Below, one piece after another: positions 8,449-17,850 of a DNA stretch of 52,378 nucleotides. Both the position numbers and the translations under genes were made by a program. Numbering within the stretch: the first letter of the stretch is position 1; each line of letters begins with the position of its first letter. Source of the DNA: Desulfobacca_B sp046538075 (GTDB taxonomy: Bacteria > Desulfobacterota > Desulfobaccia > Desulfobaccales > Desulfobaccaceae); contig JBKHJN010000019.1 in NCBI GenBank assembly GCA_046538075.1, positions 1 to 52,378 of the forward strand. Direction: 5' to 3'. The notes beneath the pieces are model-generated. The model made no database searches, was not told the DNA's origin, and saw only the letters and a program-made list of their open reading frames with translations.

Positions 8449-9120
8449 TAACTTCTCCTCCGTTGAATAGGTAATAGCTCTGCTGTTGAATGGTCAGGAG
8501 ATAGAATTTCCCTGGATGCTTAGTTGTTCTGATCCGGTGCACCAATTAACTTGACCTCAGACCGCTCCTCACCTCTAATTACCTATCGCTCCCGGTCGCG
8601 CCCTCCCTTGGCTGGGAAATACGTGATTGACTAACTAACCAGAATCACAGTAATACTAACTCGAAATAATTTTTGGGCCGGTAATTACTGCTTTTTCCTT
8701 GTAGTTGTAAATTAAGATTACTTCGTGAAAATTAGCCAAATGGAGAAAAGGAAGGTAACCACAAAAAAATATTTAACAATTTTGTTTGTTCAACTTATTG
8801 GACCATAACAACGGGAAAAATGCCAAAAAATTGTTTTAAAAATTGGACTTTAGTTTCGCTGATTGAACGATATTTTTGGCAGTTTTTTTTCGAACCAGCG
8901 ATTTTTGATTTAAGTAAATGACAATAAATTCAATAGCTTATGAATAGTAAAGATTTAATTCCCCCAATAAGAATAAGCAAGTACCATGCCAGAAGATTTT
9001 AGGACCGGCTTGGGACAACTGAGGTGGGCAAGAAAACAACCTGCCATCCCGCGGGATGGCAGGTTGTTTGAAGTTTAAGCTAAACCGGTTCTGGGTTAAG
9101 AAGCTGCGGCCGCCCTCCGG
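8449..9120. other. AT-rich intergenic region between the two subtilase genes
   Basis: No coding region is supported here. The right edge holds the terminator of the second subtilase (9034-9069). A weak inverted repeat, CAGTAAT at 8648-8654 with ATTACTG at 8684-8690, falls in the probable leader region of the first subtilase. The AT-rich centre (about 8640-8980) probably carries the first protease's promoter, but no single hexamer pair stood out. Confidence 0.4.
9034..9069 (-). terminator. 36-bp perfect palindrome, terminator of second subtilase
   Basis: AAACAACCTGCCATCCCG at 9034-9051 is followed without a gap by its exact reverse complement through 9069. It begins about 50 bases after the minus-strand subtilase stop at 9121. 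On the minus strand the GC-rich stem runs into TTGTTTTC, as a Rho-independent terminator would. The absence of any unpaired loop base in the sequence makes it a fully symmetric palindrome. Confidence 0.75.
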
Positions 9121-11685
9121 TTAAGGCTTCGAATAGGACCAGACATTATTAGAAAAGTCCAAAGCCCCGGGATCATTACCTGTCAGGATATAGATTCTGT
9201 CGTTATACTTCCCGGCCAGCGGGGTGTAGAGCCCTTGCTGGCCATAGAACTCGGTGGCCCAAATGCCGCCCGACATATACTCGCCGTCATTGCGGCCTGA
9301 GGAGCCGTCGCCAGCGCCATGTAAGCAGCAAAGCTTGCCGTAGGGAATGCCCGCGGCCCCGCCGCGGCGGTTCACCAGATTGGATTTGCTGGCCCAGGTG
9401 TTAGTGGCCGGATCATAGGCCTGGACCAGATTTTGCTCATCTCCAAAGAATATGCTGGTAAAGCCGCCCAGGACCCAGAGTTCATAGTTAAAGGTCGCCC
9501 CCGCCGCATAGGCAGCTTTGTTGGGCATGGGAGCCTTGCTGGCCCAGGTATTGGTGCCGGGGTCGTAAACATAGGTAGTGGTCAAGACATTATCAGCGTT
9601 GTCCGTGCCACCAAAGACATAAAGCTTGCCATCGTAGGCGATTACTGTGGGTTGCAGCAAAGCCACCGGACAATTTGCCCCATCGCTCCAGGCGCCGGTG
9701 GTGGTATTAAAGATCTGCAATTTGTTATAAACTTCGCCAGTATTCCAATCTAGACCACCAACCACGTAGATCTTGTTGTTGATCACCGCGGCCCCGGCGT
9801 TGGTTACCGTGGTGGGGATCATCCAGTTGGTATCAATCACTGAACTGTGGGTATTCAGATTATACTTTTCTACCAGGCCGGTCTGCCCCCAGGAAGTGCC
9901 GCCGCTGATGATCCACACATCTTGACCCACCTGGGTGCCGCAGGCCCAGGCCCGGGGTAGGATGGTATGGCCGGCAATTCGGGCCATGTTGACGTGGCCG
10001 AAACAGGCCCCCCGGGAGGTACCGGCTGCGGTGGTCACCGTCAGGCCCCCGAACCCTTTGGGGAGGCCGCTCGGCATCTGGGCCACGATCTTTTTATCGG
10101 ACCAGCTGACGATGGCAGTATTCGGGAAAGCAGCTCCTTTAAATTTCAAAGTCCCCGAAGTGCCAAAGTTGACGCCGTCGATGGTAATTTCATCGCCGGC
10201 AGTGGCTTTGTTGGGAGTCACCTGGAAGACCGCCGGGTCATTAATTCTAAAGAATATTAGGGAATTATTGACATTCAGACGCCCTTGGGTGAGGCAGCGT
10301 TCTCCAAAGTCGGCCCCATGGCCATCTCTAGCCCCATTCAAGATCAGGCCCTTGATTTTCTCATAATTCAAGGTGGGCCGGCGGGCCCAGACCAGGGCAC
10401 AGGCCCCCGCCACATGCGGGGTGGCCATGGAAGTGCCCGAATAGCTGGCATAACTGTTGGAGGGGGTAGTGCTCCAGATATTGACCCCGGGAGCAAACAG
10501 GTCAGTACTGTAACAGCCGTAGTTGCTGAAGGAAGCCATCTTGTCATTGTGATCCGAGGCATTGACTGCAATGATGTTGGTCAGCTCCGAGTTATAGGAA
10601 GAAGGATAATGCGGATAGACATCATTATCCATGCCATCGTTACCGCTGGCAGCCACAAACAGTACTCCTAAATCCCGGGCCGCCTTGACGGCGTCAAACA
10701 AAGCGGAGGAATAGCCGCCGCCGCCCCAGCTATTGCTCAGCACCATGCGGGAGTATTTTTCCCTGGTCTTGATGGCCAGGGCATAGTTGATGCACTCGAT
10801 GGCATCGTCGATATTACCGCTGCCACTGCTGCTCAGAAACTTGAGGGCCATGATCCTGGTTTCCCAGCAGACGCCGACTACCCCTTTATCATTATTGCCG
10901 ACTGCCCCGATGGTGCCGGCACAGTGGGTGCCGTGGCTGTGGTCATCCATGGGATCGCCATCGTTATTGTAGGCGTCGATCCCATAGACATCGTCGATAT
11001 AGCCGTTGCCGTCATCATCTATGCCGTTGCCCGGGATCTCCTGGGGGTTGACCCACATGTTGGCCGCCAGGTCCTCATGGTTGTAATCCACCCCGGTATC
11101 GATGACCCCGACTATCACATTCTGGGCCCAGGTTTTTTTGTCCCAGGCCTCCACGGCATCGATATCGGCATCTACCGTGCCCCCGGTTTGGCCGGTATTA
11201 TGCATGCCCCACAGGTCGCCAAAGCGCGTATCGTTGGGGGTATTATGGATAATTTCCCTGTCGGTAACCGGCGGCTGGGCTTGGTCAGCGTAAACCTCAT
11301 AATTGGGCTCGGCATAATCCACCGTGCCGCTGCGGTACAGGGACTCGATGGCCTGGCCGACGGCCATGGTCTGGGGAATTTTCACCTTCAGACAGCCAAT
11401 AAGGGGGTAGGCTCTCTCTATGGTGCCCTGAATCTGTTCCAAAGCCTGATGGGCCTGCTCGGGCAGCATGGCCAAAAAACTGGCCTCGCTCGCCGGACCC
11501 ACCGTTTTTCGGGGGGGGAGCTGTTTGAATTTAACCAAGACTTCCCCTGGAGCAAACTTGACCCCCGGTTTTAGGGGCGGGGCACAGGTTTTGGTTTTGG
11601 TCTGGGCCAGAGCTGAGGTTACCATGCCTAAAAGAACTAGCCCCAGCGCTACCACCATGATCATTGCCAGTGACTTTTTACCCAT
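9121..11685 (-). CDS. Exported subtilase with TIG and Kelch-repeat C-terminus
   Basis: The 854-residue protein has a signal peptide (1-27), a propeptide (about 44-132), an S8 domain (about 150-465), a TIG/IPT-type beta domain (about 482-560) and a run of Kelch-type repeats (about 570-854) with blocks such as NNKIYVVGGLDWNTG and DGKLYVFGGTDNADN. The triad is Asp196 in VIDTGVDYNHEDL, His251 in HSHGTHCAG and Ser419 in SGTSMATPHVAGA. An Asp-rich calcium-loop-like insert, GIDDDGNGYIDD, lies at 221-232. The start has GGAGGG six bases upstream. A Kelch propeller after a subtilase suggests binding to another surface protein or glycan. It has its own promoter and terminator, so it is probably transcribed alone. 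Confidence 0.93.
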   Translation of the reverse strand: MGKKSLAMIMVVALGLVLLGMVTSALAQTKTKTCAPPLKPGVKFAPGEVLVKFKQLPPRKTVGPASEASFLAMLPEQAHQALEQIQGTIERAYPLIGCLKVKIPQTMAVGQAIESLYRSGTVDYAEPNYEVYADQAQPPVTDREIIHNTPNDTRFGDLWGMHNTGQTGGTVDADIDAVEAWDKKTWAQNVIVGVIDTGVDYNHEDLAANMWVNPQEIPGNGIDDDGNGYIDDVYGIDAYNNDGDPMDDHSHGTHCAGTIGAVGNNDKGVVGVCWETRIMALKFLSSSGSGNIDDAIECINYALAIKTREKYSRMVLSNSWGGGGYSSALFDAVKAARDLGVLFVAASGNDGMDNDVYPHYPSSYNSELTNIIAVNASDHNDKMASFSNYGCYSTDLFAPGVNIWSTTPSNSYASYSGTSMATPHVAGACALVWARRPTLNYEKIKGLILNGARDGHGADFGERCLTQGRLNVNNSLIFFRINDPAVFQVTPNKATAGDEITIDGVNFGTSGTLKFKGAAFPNTAIVSWSDKKIVAQMPSGLPKGFGGLTVTTAAGTSRGACFGHVNMARIAGHTILPRAWACGTQVGQDVWIISGGTSWGQTGLVEKYNLNTHSSVIDTNWMIPTTVTNAGAAVINNKIYVVGGLDWNTGEVYNKLQIFNTTTGAWSDGANCPVALLQPTVIAYDGKLYVFGGTDNADNVLTTTYVYDPGTNTWASKAPMPNKAAYAAGATFNYELWVLGGFTSIFFGDEQNLVQAYDPATNTWASKSNLVNRRGGAAGIPYGKLCCLHGAGDGSSGRNDGEYMSGGIWATEFYGQQGLYTPLAGKYNDRIYILTGNDPGALDFSNNVWSYSKP

Positions 11686-11763
11686 GATTTTCCCTCCGTA
11701 TTAATAGTTTGATATTGATTAATCGAACTGCATCAGTTATTTCGAGCTTTATTAGTTGTAATA

Positions 11764-11792
11764 TCTATATCTTAGCTTCAGGGAATTTTCAA
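11764..11792 (-). promoter_or_regulatory. Possible sigma-70 promoter for the Kelch subtilase
   Basis: On the minus strand TTGAAA (11787-11792) and TATAGA (11764-11769) are spaced by 17 bases. The implied start of transcription lies about 70 bases ahead of the subtilase ATG. Confidence 0.4.
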
Positions 11793-12301
11793 TTCAGTTA
11801 AGTTTAAGACATACTTCGCTTCAGAGCTTAGTTCCTCTATAAATAAGGTTAAAATGATTGCCGTCCGTATCCAGTAACAACAGCTTTAAAGTTAATATTG
11901 ACCCTGAAAACTGTATAAGCCTAAGACTTTGTTTTATCAAAAGACTGTCATCTTTGGCACTAATAAGCTTATAACGGACTTAAAAAAAACTTGTACAATT
12001 TTCTAACATGTTGTTTCAATTTTTGAACAGAAATCAAATCAAGCTTTATATGGTAACTTTAAGTTTATAGTTAACAACAGACAATAAGTCAATTTAAATA
12101 AGTTAAGCAAAATATATCTGTTAAGGATTATAAGCAATTATGATGCCATTTTTATAGATTGCCCCATCCACAGACCAGATTTTTTGAGCAGAGCATGAAG
12201 ATCCCAGGTTTTTCTCGGAAGGAAGGAGGGGGGGGCAGCGGATGCCCTCTAAATCAACCCTTTAATGCTTGGAGTAATATTAGCCTCACCGATAATTTTT
12301 A

Positions 12302-12329
12302 TTGACAAAAGCATGATCACCTATATATT
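12302..12329 (+). promoter_or_regulatory. Near-consensus promoter of the polysaccharide locus
   Basis: A perfect -35 TTGACA (12302-12307) is followed after 16 bases by TATATT (12324-12329). It lies about 100 bases before the Wzz-type gene, the first gene of the plus-strand polysaccharide run, leaving a leader of roughly 95 bases. Confidence 0.65.
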
Positions 12330-12429
12330 AAAAATTTGACTTAAGGCAGGGTGAGGCTCAGATTGAGCGCGGTTGATTCATCTTTACTATCCATTAGCTC
12401 TAGAACTTTAACCCCACAGGCACAAGATA

Positions 12430-13722
12430 ATGGCCACCCCGGTATCTAACACCGAACGGGAAGAAGAGGTCTATCTACTGGATTACCTGGTAGTGCTGGC
12501 CAAACATAGCGGCATGATCATCTACACCAGCGCGGCGATGGCTGCGCTGACGCTGTTGATTTTGTTGTTAACCCCCAATAAGTATACAGCCACGGCCCGG
12601 GTCCTGCCGCCTCAACAAAATCTGACCTTGAGTTCCCAACTGCTGGAAATGTTAGGCGGCTCCACTCTTCCCACCAGTGCCAGCAGCGGGCTCAGTGGCC
12701 TAGCTGCCGGTATGCTGGGGTTCAAGTCACCGGGGGAGGTTTATGTGGGGATGCTGTGCGGAAATAACATTGCCGATCGCATTATTGAACGCTTCCGGCT
12801 GCGGGATGATTATCGGTCCTGGCTATCATCGGGAGAACCATATATAGAAGATGTGCGGGAGAATTTACGAAAAAATTTGGAGATCAAGACCGAAGAGGAG
12901 GGGCTTATTTCGGTGGCCGTGACCGATGAAGATCCGCAGCGGGCCGCCGCTATGGCTAATGCCTTTATTGAAGAATTAGATAAACTCTTGCAGAGAATGG
13001 CCCATCAGGAGGCCAAAGACCGCCTGGAATTTTTAGAACAGGAACGACGTCAGGCCAGTCAGAATCTCAGCGCAGCCGAAGAAGCGGTCCGGGCCTTCAG
13101 CGAAAAGTCGAAAGTTATTCAGATCGATGACCAAACCCGGGGGATGATAGAATATATTGCCAGCCTGAGGGCAGCGATTGATGCCAAAGAGGTACAACTG
13201 CGGGTGCTGCGTCAACAGGCCACCCCCTATAACTTCGATGTCATCCAGCTGGAGACCGAGCTCAAAGGTTTACGGGAAAGACTGGAGAATGCCGAAACGC
13301 AGGCAGATCAGACCTGCATCGGAGATATCTGTATCCCCACTTCTAAAGTGCCAGCCCTGGGCCTGGAATATATCCGTCTATACCGGGAAGTCAAATATCA
13401 GGAAGGCCTTTACCAGCTCTATACTCGTATGGTTGAGATCGCCCGGATAGACCTGCTCCGGGACAGTGCAGTGGTGCAGGCAGTAGATAACGCCCTGCCG
13501 CCAGAAAAAAAATCCCGGCCCAAGCGGCTTCTGATCTCAATGGCGGTCGGCTTTGGGGTCTTTTTCCTGATGATCTTTATGGCTGTGGTTTATGAGTATT
13601 GCCAACAAACTGTAAACAATGAAGCGGATAACCAGCGAGTGGCGCTGTTGAAGAGTCACTGGGAGGGCTGGCGCACCAGTTTTAACCAAATCTTGAGCCT
13701 ATTTTCCAAAAATAAAAACTGA
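12430..13722 (+). CDS. Polysaccharide co-polymerase, Wzz/chain-length determinant family
   Basis: Wzz-type proteins sit in the inner membrane, project a helical bell into the periplasm and set the chain length made by Wzy. This 430-residue protein has the expected plan: a short cytoplasmic N-terminus, TM1 at about 29-48, a periplasmic region beginning YTATARVLPPQ with a long coiled-coil segment (about 180-290), and TM2 at about 362-386 preceded by ALPPEKKSRPKRLL, the usual proline-rich approach. There is no cytoplasmic tyrosine-kinase domain, so any BY-kinase partner would be encoded elsewhere. It is first in the polysaccharide run, behind a good promoter. A CIGDIC pair in the periplasmic part could form a disulfide. 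Confidence 0.9.
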   Translation: MATPVSNTEREEEVYLLDYLVVLAKHSGMIIYTSAAMAALTLLILLLTPNKYTATARVLPPQQNLTLSSQLLEMLGGSTLPTSASSGLSGLAAGMLGFKSPGEVYVGMLCGNNIADRIIERFRLRDDYRSWLSSGEPYIEDVRENLRKNLEIKTEEEGLISVAVTDEDPQRAAAMANAFIEELDKLLQRMAHQEAKDRLEFLEQERRQASQNLSAAEEAVRAFSEKSKVIQIDDQTRGMIEYIASLRAAIDAKEVQLRVLRQQATPYNFDVIQLETELKGLRERLENAETQADQTCIGDICIPTSKVPALGLEYIRLYREVKYQEGLYQLYTRMVEIARIDLLRDSAVVQAVDNALPPEKKSRPKRLLISMAVGFGVFFLMIFMAVVYEYCQQTVNNEADNQRVALLKSHWEGWRTSFNQILSLFSKNKN

Positions 13723-14079
13723 GAACGGCCAGGTAGCAAATACCCAGAGTAATTCCATCCGGAAAAGTTAATAGCTGATGAAGGTATTATGAATCCTGGG
13801 GGCCCGGTCGGAGGCCATTAAACAGCGCTGGAGGATGTAGCCTTGAAAGGGCGGCATTAGGACTTTCAGAGCCCTAACGGTAGAGGTGACAGATCATTAC
13901 ATCCAGTTGCTTTCTCCCCCCGGCAAGAAGATAACCAAACATCTCCTTAGGGGCCTAAGAACAAAGTTGCCCAAAGAGAAAATATTCTCTTATCGGAGAA
14001 GGCAAGTGTTCTCAGCAAACTCCTCTAATTAAAATAATCCCAGATAAACCGAAAAAACAAACGAGGAAGGTACAAAAGG
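13723..14079. other. Intergenic region with two small hairpins
   Basis: No gene is seen. Two short inverted repeats stand out: CTTAGG-GG-CCTAAG at 13946-13959 and AGAGAA-AATA-TTCTCT at 13975-13990. They precede the PP-loop gene and could be attenuator or operator structures that split its expression from the Wzz gene. Neither has a following T run on the plus strand. Confidence 0.4.
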
Positions 14080-14763
14080 ATGTCACCAGAAATGTTGAAA
14101 ACTTTAGACGAAAAGATTGCCAAAAGTAAGAGCATCCTCCAGGAAGCCTTGGGACGCTATAAGGGTAAAATTGCCGTTGCCTGGACCGGGGGCAAAGATT
14201 CCACTACTACCCTGCACCTGCTGCGGGAAATCGGCGGAGGGCGGGTGCCGATTCCGGTTTTGAATATCGATACCACGGTAAAGTTTAAGGAGATTTACCA
14301 GTTCCGGGATCGGCTAGCCCAGGACTGGGACCTGGATCTGCACATCGAACGCAATGCGGAAGCCTTAAAAACCATCCAGATTGCCGCCAATAAGGAGGAG
14401 TGCTGCTTGAAGCTGAAGACCGAGGTAATTAATAATTCTCTGCAAAAGTATGGGTGGGAGGCCTTGATCACCGGCATGCGCTGGGACGAACAACCTGACC
14501 GGGAAAGAGAAAGTTATTTCTCCACCCGGGAAAATCCTCACCATATAAGGGTCCATCCCATTCTCCACTTCACTGAGATGGACATCTGGCAATACATCAA
14601 GGATAATGATATCCCCTATTGTGTGCTTTACCGCCAGGGCTACCGGAGCCTGGGGTGTGAACCCTGCACCAAACTGGGAGTGGCGGGCGGTCCGGAGCGG
14701 GCCGGCCGGGACCAGCAAAAAGAGGAAATCATGAAACGCCTGCGCTCTATGGGTTATTTCTAA
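14080..14763 (+). CDS. APS/PAPS-reductase-family PP-loop protein with Fe-S cysteines
   Basis: The 227-residue protein is an ATP-pyrophosphatase-fold member of the PAPS reductase/CysD group. The PP-loop reads TGGKDST at 36-42, and the substrate blocks GMRWDEQPDRE and HIRVHPILHFTEMDIWQYI follow. Two cysteine pairs, Cys108-Cys109 (ECCLKLKT) and Cys193/Cys196 (SLGCEPCTKLG), match the [4Fe-4S] ligand pattern of assimilatory APS reductases. The catalytic ECGLH tail of those enzymes is missing; instead it ends MKRLRSMGYF, reminiscent of CysD. No CysN partner is near. It may act on an adenylylated sulfate or another adenylate in this locus; true activity is unclear. The start has GAGGAAGG. Two sulfatase-fold genes follow closely. 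Confidence 0.8.
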   Translation: MSPEMLKTLDEKIAKSKSILQEALGRYKGKIAVAWTGGKDSTTTLHLLREIGGGRVPIPVLNIDTTVKFKEIYQFRDRLAQDWDLDLHIERNAEALKTIQIAANKEECCLKLKTEVINNSLQKYGWEALITGMRWDEQPDRERESYFSTRENPHHIRVHPILHFTEMDIWQYIKDNDIPYCVLYRQGYRSLGCEPCTKLGVAGGPERAGRDQQKEEIMKRLRSMGYF

Positions 14764-14809
14764 GTCAATCAAGTTCGCTGATGCAGAGGCTAGTTGGGTA
14801 ATTCTATCA

Positions 14810-16303
14810 ATGGCGTCGAAAACCCCCAATATTGTTTTGATTGTCCTCGATACCGTGGGAGCCAAGCATCTGTCGTTATATGGTTATCAGCGGCCGACTT
14901 CGCCCTATCTGGAACAGATAGCAGAGGCGAGCACCTTATATACCCGCTGTTTTGCGCCGGGATGTTGGACCCTGCCCACCCACGCTTCCATGTTCACTGG
15001 CTTATACCCGGGGGAACATAAGGCGTTCGGGACCAATTATATTTTGGACGCCAATCTGCAGCATCTGGTAACTATTTTAAAACATGCCGGTTATAAAACC
15101 TATGGGTTTTCTTCTAACGGTTGGGTTTCTCCCTTGACCGGGGTTTGTCGGGACTTCGATCTTTTTGCTGATTATGGGTCCATTGTGGCCCTGACCATGA
15201 ACGACAAGGGTGATCCAAAACGGCGGGCCTTCTTGAAACAGATGCAAGAAAGGCCCCCATCCTGGGAAAAGCTGCGGTATCTAGCCTTTGAGGGGCTTAA
15301 GCACGGTTATTCCGACATCCTCTGGTCTTATGGGATCAATGTGGTCAAGAAGTTTCTCATGGGAGGTCCGGCTTCGCAAAATTCCCACCGTTACACCAAT
15401 CGAAGCTTTAGGGGGGCGACCAAGTTATTAAAGCAGCATTCATCCACGGATTCTCCTTTCTTCCTGTTTTTCAATTTTATGGATGGGCATAGTTTGTATT
15501 CTCCTCCTTACCAGGATCGGCATTTTTCCCGCCTCCAGGATAGACAAACAATCCAGTCTTACTGCTTATATGCCGAAGAGTACATTCCCCTGCGGGAGCA
15601 ACTGCTTGCGGTCTGGCAAAATCTCTATGACGATGCCATTATCTCAGTAGACCGGGCAGTATATCGATTCTGGCAAGACCTGCAAAACCTGGGTTTGCGG
15701 CACAATACCATATTTATGGTAACCGGCGATCACGGCGAACACTTTGGGGAAAAGGGCCATTATGAACACCATTTTTCCCTCTATAATGAAGATATCTTGG
15801 TCCCCTTATTGATCTCGTTCCCCAAGAGCATTAGGGCCCCTGGAACCGATGACCGGCTGGTGTCGCTAAATGATATTTTTAGCACTCTCCTGGAAGTCTG
15901 TAACAGTCCCTATCCGCAACCGCACAGCTCTGAATCAGTTCTGTCGGCCTCGCCCCGCGCCAGCCTGTCGTCGATGATCCTGGGCGGCAAGGCCCGTAAA
16001 GAGCGGTTGCGGATGCAATTAAAACAGAGTAAGGCCTGGGAAAACCAGTTGCCTCTATGTTCTTATGCCTTGGTGCTGGCAGAAGGCTTGAAAATAATTG
16101 AACAACACGATGGGCGGCTTGAGATTTATAATCTAGCGGTGGATCCGGGGGAAGCCACTGACCTTGCCCCCCGGTTAGAACCGGAAATGCTCCAGGAGTT
16201 AGCCAGTCTGTTATACCTTGACCAACAGCAGACCGGCTACGACAAGACCAAGACCTTGGCCTCTGAGGAAGAATTATTGCCTCTGGAATTTCTGGCTTTA
16301 TAG
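14810..16303 (+). CDS. Alkaline-phosphatase-superfamily hydrolase/transferase (sulfatase fold), copy 1
   Basis: The 497-residue protein has the sulfatase/alkaline phosphatase fold. The first metal site is in NIVLIVLDT (Asp14), the nucleophile region is CWTLPTHASMFTGLYP, and a second metal block is VTGDHGEHFGEKGHYEHH near residues 304-322. The nucleophile position holds Thr54; the CxPxR or SxPxR motif needed for formylglycine is absent. Thr nucleophiles are known in phosphotransferases of this superfamily (LtaS, EptA), so a phospho-group transferase or phosphodiesterase is as likely as a sulfatase. There is no signal peptide or TM segment, suggesting a cytoplasmic enzyme. It is a close paralogue of the gene at 17851 and lies 46 bases after the PP-loop gene. 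Confidence 0.85.
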   Translation: MASKTPNIVLIVLDTVGAKHLSLYGYQRPTSPYLEQIAEASTLYTRCFAPGCWTLPTHASMFTGLYPGEHKAFGTNYILDANLQHLVTILKHAGYKTYGFSSNGWVSPLTGVCRDFDLFADYGSIVALTMNDKGDPKRRAFLKQMQERPPSWEKLRYLAFEGLKHGYSDILWSYGINVVKKFLMGGPASQNSHRYTNRSFRGATKLLKQHSSTDSPFFLFFNFMDGHSLYSPPYQDRHFSRLQDRQTIQSYCLYAEEYIPLREQLLAVWQNLYDDAIISVDRAVYRFWQDLQNLGLRHNTIFMVTGDHGEHFGEKGHYEHHFSLYNEDILVPLLISFPKSIRAPGTDDRLVSLNDIFSTLLEVCNSPYPQPHSSESVLSASPRASLSSMILGGKARKERLRMQLKQSKAWENQLPLCSYALVLAEGLKIIEQHDGRLEIYNLAVDPGEATDLAPRLEPEMLQELASLLYLDQQQTGYDKTKTLASEEELLPLEFLAL

Positions 16304-16357
16304 AGCCGTCCGGCTAGGTAGAGCAATATTTTAATTTGAGGCACAAATTATTGACTA

Positions 16358-17839
16358 ATGCTCGATGGTAATCCACTCCCCTTAAGGCAAGTGGCCTTTA
16401 GTTCAGCCATAATCCTGGGGGCCAAAATAATGATGGTGGGGATAGTTTACGGCACCCATCTGACTTTGGCCTGGCTGTACGGGGCGGCACTGATGGGCAC
16501 TTTTTTCATTGCCACTAACCTGGTGATGCTAATCGGGGAGGTTTGTACCTTAGGTCTGGGCTTTGGGATGCTGCGTTTCGCCGCGGTTCTGCACGAGGAA
16601 GGCCGGGTCGGTTTAATCCGCCGGTTGACCTGGCGCACCAGCGCTTTAATTTTGGGGTTAAGCCTGCTGGTGGCTACAGGTCTTTATTTGGGAAAGTCCC
16701 ATTTGGCAATCTATCTCAATGCCGCAGACCTGCCGGCCATGTTGCCGCTTTTTGCCCTGGCCCTTCCGGTTTTCGCGCTTGGATTTCTGTTGCGGGAGAC
16801 TCTCAGGGGCCTGGGGGCGGTCTTATGGGCCACCTTGAGTCAATATTTAGTCCAGCCCGGGCTGTTACTGGCCTTAATTGTATTTTTCTTCTTTCTCAAA
16901 CCGCTGGCGCCTTATCGCAGCCAGGCCCTGTCGCTGGCTTTCTTTGGCAGCATGTTTTTGACCCTGCTTCTCCTTCTCTGGCGTCTATGGGTCCAGAGCC
17001 GGGCCTGCTCCAAGTTAACCCTAACCAAAAGCCTGTGGAAAGATTTGTGCAGTTACAGCTGGCCATTTTTGGGGATAATTGTCTTTCAGAGTATCTTGGT
17101 GTTGGGGGATAGCCCCATCCTGGCGTTGTTCCGACCGCCTGAGGAGGTAGCTTATTACGCCTCTGCGGTCAAACTGGCCACGTTCGTGACTTTGCCCATC
17201 CTGGCGATAAACTCAGTAGTACCGCCTTTTTTTGTGAAATTCTATGAACGCCAGAAAACCGAAAAATTGGAGCACCTGGCTTGCACCACCGCCCGCTGGA
17301 TTTATTATCTGACCCTTCCCATGTGCCTGACTATCATACTTTTATCCTCTGAACTGTTAGGTTTTTTCGGTCCCGGCTTCCGTGCGGCGCGCTGGGGCTT
17401 GATCATCATGGCTATCGGCCAATTGCTGTGTTCGGCGACCGGTTCTGTCTTTTATCTATTAAACATGACTGGCAACCAACAGGTGGTGCTAAGATTGCGC
17501 GGCTGGGGGACCGGTTTTATCTTGCCCCTAATGTTCGGGCTTTCTTATCTTTATGGGTTGAATGGGATGGTCATCGCCAGGACAATCGGGGTGGTATTTC
17601 TCAATCTCGCCGCCGCCTGGTTGGTATGGCAGCTATTAAAGATTAAGGCCTTTGCCCAGGAGGTGCTCCTGGTAACTTGGGCCGCGGTGGCCGCCTTAGG
17701 GATTTCCTGGCTGGTGCGGCTTAAATGGGAGGCACTCTGGGCGGTGGCGACCTTTGGAATTTGCTATCTGATCATTTTGGGCCTTGCCGTCTGGCATCGC
17801 AAGGAATGGTTATTGCTTCGCAATGTTGCAGCCAATTAA
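16358..17839 (+). CDS. Polysaccharide flippase, Wzx/MATE-type
   Basis: The 493-residue, highly hydrophobic protein has about 12-14 predicted membrane helices with the Wzx (MOP exporter) plan, including an early GTFFIATNLVMLIGE helix and later paired helices ending in a short basic tail. Wzx moves undecaprenyl-diphosphate-linked repeat units across the inner membrane for Wzy-dependent polymerisation. It lies between the two paralogous sulfatase-fold genes; the downstream copy starts 11 bases after its stop, so they are almost certainly cotranscribed. The ATG has no strong ribosome site, so the exact start could be slightly different. Substrate cannot be told from sequence. Confidence 0.88.
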   Translation: MLDGNPLPLRQVAFSSAIILGAKIMMVGIVYGTHLTLAWLYGAALMGTFFIATNLVMLIGEVCTLGLGFGMLRFAAVLHEEGRVGLIRRLTWRTSALILGLSLLVATGLYLGKSHLAIYLNAADLPAMLPLFALALPVFALGFLLRETLRGLGAVLWATLSQYLVQPGLLLALIVFFFFLKPLAPYRSQALSLAFFGSMFLTLLLLLWRLWVQSRACSKLTLTKSLWKDLCSYSWPFLGIIVFQSILVLGDSPILALFRPPEEVAYYASAVKLATFVTLPILAINSVVPPFFVKFYERQKTEKLEHLACTTARWIYYLTLPMCLTIILLSSELLGFFGPGFRAARWGLIIMAIGQLLCSATGSVFYLLNMTGNQQVVLRLRGWGTGFILPLMFGLSYLYGLNGMVIARTIGVVFLNLAAAWLVWQLLKIKAFAQEVLLVTWAAVAALGISWLVRLKWEALWAVATFGICYLIILGLAVWHRKEWLLLRNVAAN

Positions 17840-17850
17840 GGAAAAAGATT

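Larger units (their letters stand above)
11686..12429. other. Long AT-rich divergent intergenic region
   Basis: This 744-base region separates the minus-strand subtilase from the polysaccharide locus. It holds a candidate promoter for each direction (11764-11792 minus, 12302-12329 plus). Most of the rest is AT-rich without recognisable genes. A purine-rich run, GGAAGGAGGGGGGG, lies near 12220-12235 with no open frame behind it. Confidence 0.5.

Noticed and set aside
10924..11574. 216-codon plus-strand frame inside the second subtilase gene
   Set aside because: Antisense to the propeptide and catalytic domain; low-complexity Gly/Ile/Val composition typical of a shadow frame.
14080..14763. Calling the PP-loop protein CysD or CysH outright
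   Set aside because: It lacks the CysN partner of CysD and the ECGLH tail of CysH, and mixes features of both.
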